From UBA1952 sp965200035 (GTDB lineage Bacteria > Bacteroidota > Bacteroidia > Chitinophagales > Chitinophagaceae), in the NCBI GenBank assembly GCA_965200035.1, contig OZ241334.1, positions 310,001 to 374,000 of the forward strand: a stretch of DNA of 64,000 nucleotides, read 5' to 3'. A program made the position numbers and the translations under genes. The notes under the pieces were generated by a model. It was not told where the DNA came from and made no database searches. It worked only from the letters and a program-made list of their open reading frames with translations. Within the stretch, counting starts at the first letter, position 1. Every line of letters begins with the position of its first letter. Below, in pieces: positions 33,858 through 42,992 of this stretch.

Positions 33858-34307
33858 TGATAAAACACTCGTTGCGCTGTTCAGTTCATGTTTGTCGTTA
33901 TTGTTATCCTGATTCAATTCTGGCTTTCAGAAATCAGCTAAGGCCTTAAAATGTATGGAAATGCTGAGCCAGCGGCATGATGCAGGCTTAAAGAAACAAT
34001 ATTTTTTACAGAAAAACTTTAAACAGATAGTCAAATCAGATCATTTAAACCTGATCATATTCTATTAAATGAATTTTTTCAAATATTTTATTTGAATAAA
34101 ATATTGATATTCATAGAAATATATTTATTATTTAAAATACACCCGATAAATAATTTCACTTTTACAGTTAAATAAATTTTTTTCTACACCCGATCTTTTT
34201 AAATGTTTCAATCTTTGTATTACAAACGGTTGATACAGCAAGCAAAATTGAGCAACCGAAAGTAAAAAGGGAACAATCAATATCAAATAATCAATTACAC
34301 CCAAATC
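33858..34307. promoter_or_regulatory. Divergent AT-rich control region between usher-like and pilin-like genes
   Basis: These 450 bases carry no gene and are strongly AT-rich. AATCTTTG at 34210-34217 is one base from the TAnnTTTG -7 box and would give a ~90-base leader to the first pilin-like gene. No clear palindromic operator was found. Confidence 0.45.
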
Positions 34308-34835
34308 ATGTTTAAAAAATTATTCATTGCAATGGCCTTACTCTGGGAAGTTCTTGCCGGCCGCAATGCGAATGCCCAGGCTTCCTCATCCGCCACAGCC
34401 AACCTTTCCGTAGTGCTTTCTGAGCTTCGCAGCATTACCATAGCTTCTCCCAATGTGTCTATCCCGATTACCACTGCTGCCCATTATCAGACCGGTAATA
34501 ATACCACAGTGGCCAACCATCTTTCCGTAACCAGCAGCGGCGCTTATAAGATTACGGCTACTTCGGCTACCGCCAATCTGGTGAATGGCGCTTACAATAT
34601 CCCTGCAAATACGGTTACTCTTACGGCAACTGCGGGTACGCTGAATGGCAATGGAACGCTTACCTATACCGCACAGCCACTGGTGAATATCACGCCCGGC
34701 ACGCTCATCGCCTGCACTGCCGGTACCACTTCCAGCAGCTTTAATGTAAAATATGCCGCTTCGGGTGGCAATGCCTACCTCGTTCCTGCAGGCACTTATA
34801 CCACCACGGTAACCTACACTGTAGCCGCACCTTAA
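34308..34835 (+). CDS. Pilin-like subunit 1, 175 aa
   Basis: The signal peptide ends ...ANAQ and the mature protein starts ASSSATANLSVVLSELRSIT. The all-beta mature domain (~150 residues) is rich in Thr, Ala and Asn and ends TYTTTVTYTVAAP, similar in style to spore-coat-U/archaic-pilus subunits. One Cys (LIACTAGT) is present. The next gene is a close paralogue in tandem. The position upstream of a PapD-like chaperone supports a structural fibre subunit. Confidence 0.7.
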   Translation: MFKKLFIAMALLWEVLAGRNANAQASSSATANLSVVLSELRSITIASPNVSIPITTAAHYQTGNNTTVANHLSVTSSGAYKITATSATANLVNGAYNIPANTVTLTATAGTLNGNGTLTYTAQPLVNITPGTLIACTAGTTSSSFNVKYAASGGNAYLVPAGTYTTTVTYTVAAP

Positions 34836-34901
34836 TCATTATCATCAACCAGATCAATATCAACAAAAATTTTCAAACCATTTTTCAGAACAAATTTTTT
34901 T

Positions 34902-35435
34902 ATGAAATTCCAATCTATCCTTAAAAGTCTTTTTGCAGCAATCGTTCTCCTCATCTCTGCTCAGCACGCCGGCGCACAGGCTTCATCAAGCGCTACCGCC
35001 AATCTTTCCGTGGTGCTTTCCGAGCTGCGCAGCATTACCGTAGGTACGCCAAATGTGTCTATTCCTATTACTACAGCGGCGCATTATCAAAGCGGCAACT
35101 TTACCGATGTAACCAACCACCTGACCGTAACGAGCAGCGGCGCTTACAAGATCACGGCTACTTCTGCTACTTCTAATCTGGTGAACGGTGTTAACAACAT
35201 CCCGGCAAATACCATTACCCTCACAGCTTCCAACGGTAATGTTAATGGTACCGGTACGGTGAGCTACACTGCCCAGCAACTGGTTCCCACTACCCCCGGT
35301 ACGTTGATCGGCTGCACGGCCGGTACTACCAACAGCAGCTTTAATGTACGTTATGCAGCGTCCGGTGGCAGCTCTTACCTGGTTCCTGCCGGTACTTATA
35401 CAACTACTGTTACTTATACTGTTGCAGCTCCTTAA
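34902..35435 (+). CDS. Pilin-like subunit 2 (tandem paralogue), 177 aa
   Basis: The signal peptide is MKFQSILKSLFAAIVLLISA... ending GAQ. The mature sequence aligns with subunit 1 without gaps over nearly its whole length, sharing ASSSATANLSVVLSELRSIT and the C-terminal TYTTTVTYTVAAP. Differences are concentrated in the middle (for example NFTDVTNHLTV versus NNTTVANHLSV). It arose by tandem duplication. An intrinsic terminator follows directly. Confidence 0.7.
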   Translation: MKFQSILKSLFAAIVLLISAQHAGAQASSSATANLSVVLSELRSITVGTPNVSIPITTAAHYQSGNFTDVTNHLTVTSSGAYKITATSATSNLVNGVNNIPANTITLTASNGNVNGTGTVSYTAQQLVPTTPGTLIGCTAGTTNSSFNVRYAASGGSSYLVPAGTYTTTVTYTVAAP

Positions 35436-35458
35436 TCCAAACACTATAGATTTTATTA

Positions 35459-35493
35459 AAAAAAGCAGACTTTTGTTTAAAGTCTGCTTTTTT
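35459..35493 (+). terminator. Terminator/attenuator directly before the chaperone start
   Basis: A 15-bp stem (AAAAAAGCAGACTTT and its complement) encloses a 5-base loop and ends in TTTTTT. The chaperone ATG is the very next triplet (35494). Most transcripts should stop here, and read-through would give the chaperone and adhesin at lower levels. The hairpin would also block the start codon's upstream region. Confidence 0.85.
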
Positions 35494-36345
35494 ATGTCGC
35501 TCACGCACTTGCCTAAATGGATAAGCAATACAATTCATTTTATAATTTTCGGTTTAATTATAATTAGCATTTCAAATAATGCCTTTGCCCAGGCCGGCAT
35601 TACTTCCAGCCCTGCAAGGCTCTACTATCGCCTGACAACGGGCAATGCCGGTACCAATACACTGGTTGTTGAGAATCCCCTGGATAAAGAACTGGAAGTA
35701 GGCGTATCTATCGGCGACTGGAAGTATGATACCACGGGCGAGAACAAGTTTTATGATGCGGGCGAGCTGAAGGCCTCATGCGCTGCATGGCTTTCGCTCC
35801 CCGATGGAACGTACTTTACGCTGAAAGCGCACGAGCGCAAAGAGATGAAGGTGATTATGAAAGCTCCGGCCAATGCAGATACATCTGTTCCCGTGCATAC
35901 AGCCATGCTTTACCTGACCCAGCTGAATCCCGGCGATGCGGTGACGGACAATGGAGCCGCGATTAAAGTAACCGTGCGGATGGCCACGAAGATCTATCAC
36001 TCTTTTTCCAGCATAGACCGGCCGAATCTTGAGATCATGGATTTCAGGGAAGAAACGAAAGATCATACCACGGCTAAAGGCAAAAATCTGCAGGTGGCAA
36101 TCAGCAATACAGGCAGGCTCTGGGTAGATGGAACGATGCAGATAGACCTGCTGAACAACAGCACGGGCAAAAAAGTAAAGCTGAGCGCAGTCAAGTTTTA
36201 CAGTCTGCCGGGCGACTATCGGATGGTATCTTCTCCCCTGCCCGCCGATATAGCGGAAGGACATTATACCGCCACGGCCGTAGTAAAGTACGATGCCGCA
36301 GATGAGCTGAAGCTCGCAGAACTGGAATTAGATATAGCCAAATAA
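35494..36345 (+). CDS. PapD-like periplasmic pilus chaperone, 283 aa
   Basis: I start it at ATG 35494, giving a signal peptide ending SNNAFAQ. The mature protein starts AGITSSPARLYYRLTTGNAG, with a first Ig domain like those of PapD chaperones (residues to ~155: NTLVVENPLDKELEVGVSIG, ERKEMKVIMKAP, VHTAMLYLTQ) and a second Ig domain to the end. The family stabilises pilus subunits by donor-strand complementation and hands them to an usher. It follows the terminator after the pilin genes and is 3 bases before the adhesin-like gene. Confidence 0.65.
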   Translation: MSLTHLPKWISNTIHFIIFGLIIISISNNAFAQAGITSSPARLYYRLTTGNAGTNTLVVENPLDKELEVGVSIGDWKYDTTGENKFYDAGELKASCAAWLSLPDGTYFTLKAHERKEMKVIMKAPANADTSVPVHTAMLYLTQLNPGDAVTDNGAAIKVTVRMATKIYHSFSSIDRPNLEIMDFREETKDHTTAKGKNLQVAISNTGRLWVDGTMQIDLLNNSTGKKVKLSAVKFYSLPGDYRMVSSPLPADIAEGHYTATAVVKYDAADELKLAELELDIAK

Positions 36346-36348
36346 ACA

Positions 36349-37929
36349 ATGACCATTTCACACCTGATGAGACAATGCCTGCGTGGTATGCTACTGCTGA
36401 TTTTCTTCGGCGCGGCCACAGATCAGCAGGCGGTGGCGCAATGCACGGGCATCACGCTGAATGGCTATATGTGCAATCCCATTACCACTTTTACCACTTA
36501 CAATGAGATGATGGCGGGCGCAAGCAATACCAGCTGCATCCACCTTCAATACAATGTAAACAGCGGGACAAGCTGCCCCGGCTGGAAGCTGAAGGTGCGC
36601 ACCTCCAGTGCCAGCTTTACCAATGGCACAGCCAACATGCCGGTACAGTATGCATCCATCCAGTACAACAGCAGCAGTGGCGGGCCAGGCGCGGCCGCTT
36701 CCGGGATGACCACCAGCGCTATCAGCCTCAGCACTACGGAAAAAACGATTGTCGCTAATTCTCCCGCAGCGATCAGCGCGCCCCCTGATTTTTATTTTGA
36801 GCAGCTATTCAATTTCAATATCCAGGGCGGCAATCATTTGCTGCTCAATTCGAACGGCGCGTATTCTGTTGACCTGATCTTTTCGCTGTATAACAGCAGC
36901 AATGTACTGGTGAGCACAAAGACCATTACAGCCACTTTTCAATACAATTATTCCGGGCCGAATCTGCAGGACAAATGCTCGGATATTACCCTGAGCGGAG
37001 GCATCAATAGCCCGATTGTGCAATACACGACTTATTCGCAGCTAATGGCCGGCTCGACCGCTTCGCAGGCGATCAGTCTGAACTATTCGCTGGTTTCGAA
37101 CAGCACTAATTGCCCTAATTGGAGTGTGCGGGTACGCGCCTTGAATCCGGCTTTTACGAATGGCACGAGCAGCATTCCGGTATCCTATTTTTCGCTGCGC
37201 TTCAACAGCGTGAGCAGCGGCCCAAGCGCTTCTGATATCGGAGTGTCCTTTAATCCGGTGCAGCTGAGCACTGCGGAGATGCCGCTGATTACCAATTCCG
37301 CCGCAAGGCTGGTATCGCCGCCAACTACGAGCGCTCAGCATCGCTATGATGTGATCATTCAGGGCGGCGCGCACCTGATCCAGCAAAACAATGGCAGCTT
37401 TACCAATACCCTGGTATTCTCCCTGTACGATGGCAGCAATCAGCTCGTTTCTTCCTGGACAACGCCCATTTCTATCCAGATCTATTACAATGCCAGCAGC
37501 AGTACGGTCATGCTGCAAAACGGGGCCGACCAGGCCAGCTTTATCATGAACAGTCCGAGCGCTATCAGCAGTGGCCAGTCCATCAGCAAGCCCTACGGAC
37601 TGAAGGTGACCGCTTATAACAACTACCAGATATTTGCCCAGACTACCAATGCCAATCTTGTTTCGTCCACCACTTCGAGCGTGCTGCCCGTATCTGTGAT
37701 CCAGCTTGAGTCAACGCTTTCTCCGCCTATTGCGGGCGTTACCTGCAATACGATTACGCTTTCCAACAACAATGCGCAGCCGCTCATCACCAATACCAAT
37801 CCGGCTTACCCGAACCAGATCGTGCAATACAATCTCCGCTATTTCATCAATCCCAACAATGCGGCCATTCAGGCAGCGCCTGCGGCCACCTATACCGGCA
37901 TTCTGGTGTTTGTCTCTGTGCCTTTGTAA
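36349..37929 (+). CDS. Tip-adhesin-like protein with three domains, 526 aa
   Basis: The signal peptide ends QQAVAQ. Two homologous ~180-residue N-terminal domains follow: CTGITLNGYMCNPITTFTTY...CPGWKLKVRT and CSDITLSGGINSPIVQYTTY...CPNWSVRVRA. They share IQGG(N/A)HLL/I and LxFSLYxxSN motifs. The last ~140 residues (SSTVMLQNGADQASFIM to LVFVSVPL) resemble the pilin-like subunits. A receptor-binding front with a pilin-type end is the arrangement of two-part tip adhesins. It starts 3 bases after the chaperone stop and is probably translated with it. Confidence 0.65.
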   Translation: MTISHLMRQCLRGMLLLIFFGAATDQQAVAQCTGITLNGYMCNPITTFTTYNEMMAGASNTSCIHLQYNVNSGTSCPGWKLKVRTSSASFTNGTANMPVQYASIQYNSSSGGPGAAASGMTTSAISLSTTEKTIVANSPAAISAPPDFYFEQLFNFNIQGGNHLLLNSNGAYSVDLIFSLYNSSNVLVSTKTITATFQYNYSGPNLQDKCSDITLSGGINSPIVQYTTYSQLMAGSTASQAISLNYSLVSNSTNCPNWSVRVRALNPAFTNGTSSIPVSYFSLRFNSVSSGPSASDIGVSFNPVQLSTAEMPLITNSAARLVSPPTTSAQHRYDVIIQGGAHLIQQNNGSFTNTLVFSLYDGSNQLVSSWTTPISIQIYYNASSSTVMLQNGADQASFIMNSPSAISSGQSISKPYGLKVTAYNNYQIFAQTTNANLVSSTTSSVLPVSVIQLESTLSPPIAGVTCNTITLSNNNAQPLITNTNPAYPNQIVQYNLRYFINPNNAAIQAAPAATYTGILVFVSVPL

Positions 37930-37965
37930 TGCTGCTGCAGCGCAACAGAAACTCTTTGAAGTAGA

Positions 37966-39192
37966 TCAGTAAACGATACGCACTTTAATCGTCTCTATTA
38001 CCGCGCGCAGCAAGCTCAGCGCTTCGCTGCTGAGCCTTGTATCCACATCCAGCACCACATAGCCGATCTCGTCATTGGTCTTCAGGTATTGGCCCAGGAT
38101 ATTGATGCCGTGCTCAGAAAGCGCCGTGTTGATCGCGCTCAGCACGCCCGGTACGTTGTGGTGAATATGAAGAATACGGTGCGCGCCTTCCTGCAATGGA
38201 AGACTGAGTGCGGGCACGCTGTGAGAGCCTTGTGTATTGCCATGCTCTGTAAAAGAGATGAGCTTATTGCTCACATCAATACCGATGTTCACCTGTGCTT
38301 CCTCGGTGCTGCCGCCAATATGCGGTGTAAGCAAAACATTGCTCAGCCCCTGTAGCGGCGTGGAAAAATGAGCGCCATTGCTTTCCGGCTCTTCGGGATA
38401 TACATCGAGCGCGGCGCCGCCTAAATGACCCGATTTTAATGCATCATACAATGCATCGATGTCCACTACTTCGCCACGTGAATAATTGATGAGCAATGCA
38501 CCCTTGCGGGCGTGAGCAAGCATTTCCTGACCGATCAACTGAGTGGTCTGAAGGGTTGCCGGTACGTGCAATGTGATAATATCCGCCTGCCGCACTACCT
38601 GCTCAGGATCGCTCAACGATGTAGCATTGCCAAGCGGCAGCTTCTTCTCAATGTCATAAAAAACGATACGCATACCCAGCGCTTCTGCCAGCACGCTCAC
38701 CTGACTCCCGATATTTCCGTAGCCGATGATGCCCAATGTCTTGCCGCGCAGCTCATGGCTGTTTGCCGATTCTTTCAGCCAGATGCCTTCATGGGCGGCT
38801 TTGTTCTTATCAGGAATTCTGCGGATCAGCATGATCGCCGCGCCGATAACGAGCTCTGCTACTGAACGCGTATTGGAGTAAGGAGCATTAAAGACCACCA
38901 CGCCCTGCTTCATCGCAGCCAGCTTATCTACCTGATTGGTACCGATGCAAAAACAGCCAATTGCCAGCAATCTGGGCGCAGCGGCAAGCACCGCTTTGGT
39001 AACCTGTGTCTTGGAGCGGATGCCCAGAATATGCACGTCACCGATCTGCCGGATCAGCTCTTCTTCTGTAAGCGCGCCTTTCAGGGCAGTGATCTGGGTA
39101 TAGCCTTCCTGCTTCAGCGCAGCCACGGCTTCCGGACTGATGTTCTCCAGCAGCAGGATATTAATTTTTTCTTTGGGGTACGAAACGCTCAT
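37966..39192 (-). CDS. serA: D-3-phosphoglycerate dehydrogenase, 408 aa
   Basis: SerA catalyses the first step of serine synthesis. The NAD-binding loop (GKTLGIIGYGNIGSQVSVLA), the substrate site (GCFCIGTNQVD) and the catalytic His-Glu region (LTPHIGGSTEEAQVNIG) are present. The C-terminal ~75 residues are an ACT domain (HHNVPGVLSAINTALSEHGI), the feedback site for serine in E. coli-type enzymes. The length matches that type. It converges with the adhesin gene. Confidence 0.94.
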   Translation of the reverse strand: MSVSYPKEKINILLLENISPEAVAALKQEGYTQITALKGALTEEELIRQIGDVHILGIRSKTQVTKAVLAAAPRLLAIGCFCIGTNQVDKLAAMKQGVVVFNAPYSNTRSVAELVIGAAIMLIRRIPDKNKAAHEGIWLKESANSHELRGKTLGIIGYGNIGSQVSVLAEALGMRIVFYDIEKKLPLGNATSLSDPEQVVRQADIITLHVPATLQTTQLIGQEMLAHARKGALLINYSRGEVVDIDALYDALKSGHLGGAALDVYPEEPESNGAHFSTPLQGLSNVLLTPHIGGSTEEAQVNIGIDVSNKLISFTEHGNTQGSHSVPALSLPLQEGAHRILHIHHNVPGVLSAINTALSEHGINILGQYLKTNDEIGYVVLDVDTRLSSEALSLLRAVIETIKVRIVY

Positions 39193-39211
39193 CTGGCGCT
39201 AAAATACGCTC

Positions 39212-40882
39212 TTACGAAGGAATAGCCTGTATGAGCTGCTGCGTGTAAGGGTGCTGTGGATGGCGGAGTATCTGATCGGCGCTGCCCGACTCTACAATCC
39301 TGCCCTGCTGCATCACCAGTACACAGTCGCTGATGTAATGCACCACATTCAGGTCGTGCGATATGAACAGGTAAGACAACTGAAAGGATTGCTGCAAATC
39401 TTTGAGCAGATTCAATATTTGCGCCTGCACGCTTACATCCAGCGCAGAAACGCTCTCATCGCAGATGAGCAGCTGCGGCCGTAATGCCAGAGCACGCGCA
39501 ATGCCGATGCGCTGACGCTGACCACCGGAAAACTGGTGCGGATATTTTTCGAGCGATGCTGTGGGTAGCTGTACAATGTCCATCAGGCGCTCGGCTTCCT
39601 TACGCAGGTCCTGCTTTGGTACAATGTGATGCACCCTCATCGGCTCCATAATCATTCCGCCAATCGTCATTCTTGGATTGAGCGAGCCGAACGGGTCCTG
39701 GAAGATCATCTGGATTTCTTTCCGGATTGCTTTCCATTGTGCCTGATCAAACGTAGCGAGGTCGGTGCCCTTAAACCATATCTGCCCGGTATTCACCGGC
39801 TGCAGGCCCATCAGGCTGCGACTGAGCGTGCTTTTGCCGCAACCGCTTTCACCTACCAGCCCCAGCACTTCGCCCTTTTTCAGCTCAAAGCTCACTTCAT
39901 TGACCGCCTTAAAATAGGACTTCGGCGTGCCCCAGATATTTTCCTCTTCCCTAAACCAGATATTGAGGTCGCTGACTTTCAGCAGGATTTCTTCTGAAGG
40001 CGGTATCAGGGTATTGGGCTGGGGAACGGGTACCGATCCGTCGCCTTTCATAAAATCGCTGACTACGGGCAGCCTCACCCCTTTTTCTGCGGCGGCCGGC
40101 CTGCACGACAGCAGCGCTCTGGTGTAATTATTGGAAGGCATGGTCAACACCTTTGCCGCCGGACCATATTCCATCACCTGGCCTTTGTAAAGCACCAGCA
40201 CATCATCGGCCATCTCTGCGACCAGCGCCAGATCGTGGGTGATGAAGATCATGGCTGTATGATACTGCTGCTGCAATCTGCGCATGAGCAGCAGGACTTC
40301 CTTCTGTACCGTCACGTCCAGCGCGGTGGTAGGCTCATCGGCGATCAGCACCTGCGGATGCCCGCACATAGCCATGGCAATCATTACCCGCTGCTTTTGT
40401 CCGCCCGATAGCTGATGCGGGTAGCGGTCGTATATTTTTTCGGGATGAGGCAGCTGCACTTCCCGCAGCCATTGAATGGCCTGCGCCTTACCCTCTTTTT
40501 TTCCTGCACGCTGATGCGCTAAAATACTTTCGGAAAGCTGCCTGCCAACAGTCATCACAGGGTTCAGCGCGCTCATCGGCTCCTGAAAAACCATGGCTAT
40601 CTCTTTGCCTCTGATCTGCTGCCAGCCTTGTTCTTTTAAATCATTCAGCCTTATGTCCTGCAGATGCAGATTTCCCTGCAGCTGCGCCGTTCTGGGAAGC
40701 AGGCCCATCAAAGCCAGCGCTGTCAGGGATTTTCCGGAACCGCTCTCGCCTACTACCGCCAGTGTTTTTCCCTGATGGAGGCTGAAAGAAAGATTTTCCA
40801 CCGCCTGAAAAGGAGGAATGCCCGCAAAGGATATCTGCAGGTTTTGAACATTCATCACAGTATCGTTCAGCGGTTCCACCAT
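39212..40882 (-). CDS. Oligopeptide-type ABC transporter ATPase with two nucleotide-binding domains, 556 aa
   Basis: Two complete ABC ATPase domains are fused. The first has VGESGSGKS, LSGGQKQRVMIAMAM and LIADEPTTALD. The second has VGESGCGKS, FSGGQRQRIGIARAL and LICDESVSALD. This is the YejF/DppD-DppF-type fusion that energises uptake of peptides or related solutes. No permease or binding-protein gene is adjacent. The ATG at 40855 (MNVQNLQISFAG) is an equally good start. It ends 19 bases before serA. Confidence 0.92.
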   Translation of the reverse strand: MVEPLNDTVMNVQNLQISFAGIPPFQAVENLSFSLHQGKTLAVVGESGSGKSLTALALMGLLPRTAQLQGNLHLQDIRLNDLKEQGWQQIRGKEIAMVFQEPMSALNPVMTVGRQLSESILAHQRAGKKEGKAQAIQWLREVQLPHPEKIYDRYPHQLSGGQKQRVMIAMAMCGHPQVLIADEPTTALDVTVQKEVLLLMRRLQQQYHTAMIFITHDLALVAEMADDVLVLYKGQVMEYGPAAKVLTMPSNNYTRALLSCRPAAAEKGVRLPVVSDFMKGDGSVPVPQPNTLIPPSEEILLKVSDLNIWFREEENIWGTPKSYFKAVNEVSFELKKGEVLGLVGESGCGKSTLSRSLMGLQPVNTGQIWFKGTDLATFDQAQWKAIRKEIQMIFQDPFGSLNPRMTIGGMIMEPMRVHHIVPKQDLRKEAERLMDIVQLPTASLEKYPHQFSGGQRQRIGIARALALRPQLLICDESVSALDVSVQAQILNLLKDLQQSFQLSYLFISHDLNVVHYISDCVLVMQQGRIVESGSADQILRHPQHPYTQQLIQAIPS

Positions 40883-40905
40883 GGATAAGCAATTAACTGT
40901 ACCTG

Positions 40906-41676
40906 CTAAAAATGCAGGTGGCGCACCGTCTTGCCGTTATTGATCAATTGCTTCAGCGAATCTATGCCGATGCGCAGGTGCATATCCACAAACTCTTTAG
41001 TCACTTTGCTGTCGCTTTCAGCCGTCTTTACGCCTTCCGGTATCATAGGCGAATCGCTTACCAAAAGCAATGCGCCTGTAGGAATGCGGTTGTAAAAGCC
41101 GGTGCTGAAGATGGTGGCCGTCTCCATATCAATAGCCATCGCGCGGATGCGCTTCAGGTAATCTTTGAATGCTTCATCGTGCTCCCATACCCTGCGGTTG
41201 GTAGTATAGACCGTACCGGTCCAGTAGTCGCGCTCATAGTCGCGGATGGTGGTGGATATGGCTTTCTGCAGGGCAAAGGACGGTAATGCAGGCACTTCCG
41301 CAGGCAGGTAATCATTGCTTGTGCCCTCGCCTCTGATAGCTGCAATCGGCAGGATGAGATCGCCTACTTTATTTTTCTTTTTCAGTCCGCCGCACTTGCC
41401 CAGGAAGAGCACGGCTTTGGGAGAAATGGCGGAAAGAAGATCCATCATGGTAGCGGCAGAGGCGCTGCCCATGCCGAAATTGATGATGGTGATGCCATTG
41501 GCAGTGGCGCATTGCATGGGCTTGTCAATACCCGAGATAGTTACCCCGTGTGTCTCTGCAAAAATCTGTATGTAGTTGCTGAAATTACAGATCAGAATAT
41601 ACTCTCCAAAGTCTTTGAGATTTTGTCCGGTGTAGCGTGGAAGCCAGTTTTGTACAATCTCTGCTTTTGTTTTCAT
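40906..41676 (-). CDS. amn: AMP nucleosidase, 256 aa
   Basis: Amn splits AMP to adenine and ribose 5-phosphate. The purine-nucleoside-phosphorylase-like fold shows ITIINFGMGSASAATMMD, VLFLGKCGGLKKKNKVGD, the MAIDMETATIFSTGF segment that contacts ribose, and LLLVSDSPMIPEGVKT. The ~256-residue form without the N-terminal regulatory domain of E. coli Amn is usual in Bacteroidota. Confidence 0.9.
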   Translation of the reverse strand: MKTKAEIVQNWLPRYTGQNLKDFGEYILICNFSNYIQIFAETHGVTISGIDKPMQCATANGITIINFGMGSASAATMMDLLSAISPKAVLFLGKCGGLKKKNKVGDLILPIAAIRGEGTSNDYLPAEVPALPSFALQKAISTTIRDYERDYWTGTVYTTNRRVWEHDEAFKDYLKRIRAMAIDMETATIFSTGFYNRIPTGALLLVSDSPMIPEGVKTAESDSKVTKEFVDMHLRIGIDSLKQLINNGKTVRHLHF

Positions 41677-41801
41677 GCGGGTAAATTTAGGTGGATTTTC
41701 TTTGGCGGCTTTCCCGGTTCATCAATCGATAATATTCGTTTTTACCGGTTTTTCAAATGCCGGTCCGCTGCATCCGCATTGCAAATGCGGATGAGCTTTG
41801 A

Positions 41802-42587
41802 CTATTCTGTTATCGGTTCTATAGTATGCTCCGGCGCCTCGTCCCGCTCACTGTTCCATTCGATGATGAAGTTATTGCGGCCGGTACCCGTGAGAATGGT
41901 CATATATTTCATCTGTATCAGCTCAAGCATAGACAGGAACGTGAAGATCGCGTGGATGCGGTTTTCGCATTGCATGAATACCGTTTCAAAGGTCACTTTT
42001 GTTTCCCTGCTTACAAAATCCAGCAGGTACGTCCGTTGTCCTTCGAGGCTGTAATTGTACTTGACCACTACGTGCTGCGGCTTATCGGTGCGCTCCTTAA
42101 AGCGTTTCATGACCTTTTCAAACGTATTCATCAGTTTGAACATCGTCACCGTCTGGATCTCTGTGCCTTCGCTGTGCTCTTCGCTGATGGCCTGTAACTC
42201 CTGCCTGATATTGCCGCGCTTCTGCAGCAGCAGCCGCTCTGCCTCCATGCTCACCATCAGTTGGGAAGCCTCTTTAAAGCGTTTGTACTCTAAAATTTTA
42301 TCAACCAGCTCCTGCCGCGGATCTATGACGTTGCCCTGTGCATCTACCTCGCGGCGGGGCAGCAGCATTTTCGCCTTGATGCGCATCAGGGTTGATATGA
42401 ACAGGATAAACTCGCTGGCCAGCTCGATATTCAGGGTTTCCAGCTCATGGATATACACCAGAAAATCCTTGGTGATGTTGTTGATCGGGATATTATAGAT
42501 ATCCAGCTCGTCTCGCTCGATGAAGAACAGAAGCAGGTCGAACGGGCCTTCAAACTGGGGTAGCTTTATCTGGTAGGTGGCGGACAT
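41802..42587 (-). CDS. scpA: Segregation and condensation protein ScpA
   Basis: ScpA is the kleisin that bridges SMC dimers in chromosome segregation. The N-terminal IKLPQFEGPFDLLLFFIERD and DIYNIPINNITKDFL motifs, then ELASEFILFISTLMRIKAKMLLPR, are diagnostic. The C-terminal winged-helix part (TFLSMLELIQMKYMTILTG) completes it. scpB is not in the window. Confidence 0.95.
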   Translation of the reverse strand: MSATYQIKLPQFEGPFDLLLFFIERDELDIYNIPINNITKDFLVYIHELETLNIELASEFILFISTLMRIKAKMLLPRREVDAQGNVIDPRQELVDKILEYKRFKEASQLMVSMEAERLLLQKRGNIRQELQAISEEHSEGTEIQTVTMFKLMNTFEKVMKRFKERTDKPQHVVVKYNYSLEGQRTYLLDFVSRETKVTFETVFMQCENRIHAIFTFLSMLELIQMKYMTILTGTGRNNFIIEWNSERDEAPEHTIEPITE

Positions 42588-42659
42588 TTATTTATCAGGT
42601 GAATAACAGCCGCTAAGGTAATCTTTATCCTTTTGAGCAGGGTACGATGGATTGCAGCG

Positions 42660-42745
42660 GTCATGCTGATGTAAGGAAGCAGATTATAGCAACCCATGTG
42701 TTACGAGCCTGACTCGCTGTGGTATCCTTCGTGCCTCAGGATGAC
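42660..42745. repeat. REP-like element, copy C (arms rearranged)
   Basis: GTCATGCTGATGTAAGGAAG (42660-42679) is the complement of the left arm of copies A and B. CGCTGTGGTATCCTTCGTGC (from 42715) is the complement of the right arm, and it continues to 42745. Their order is reversed compared with copies A and B, so the arms behave as separate units. Confidence 0.75.
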
Positions 42746-42782
42746 CCCTTCGCGGCGTCTTTCAGGTGCTTCTATATCAATT

Positions 42783-42992
42783 CCCTGTACTTCTTTACTC
42801 CTTCCGTACCGTTCGAAGCCGCTTCCTTGTCGTTCTTTGCTGCTACCACGCTCTTCTAAAGTCTTTCCACCTATTTCTTTAGCGTTTTTGCATCGTTCGG
42901 AGCTCTTTCTATCAACTTCGAAGCTATATCCACCTACTTCTTTACAGTTTCCGCATCATTCGCAGCTCTTTCCATCGTCTTCTTTGGACGCG
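42783..42992. repeat. Second ten-unit degenerate 21-bp tandem repeat
   Basis: Ten units of 21 bases share TTC at positions 9-11 of each unit and mostly begin CC (for example CCACCTATTTCTTTAGCG). Some alternate TTCTTTA and TTCGAAG types, giving a 42-base higher-order period. Like the array at 9287-9496 it lies beside REP-like elements and before a terminator. Open frames through it are repeat artefacts. Confidence 0.85.
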
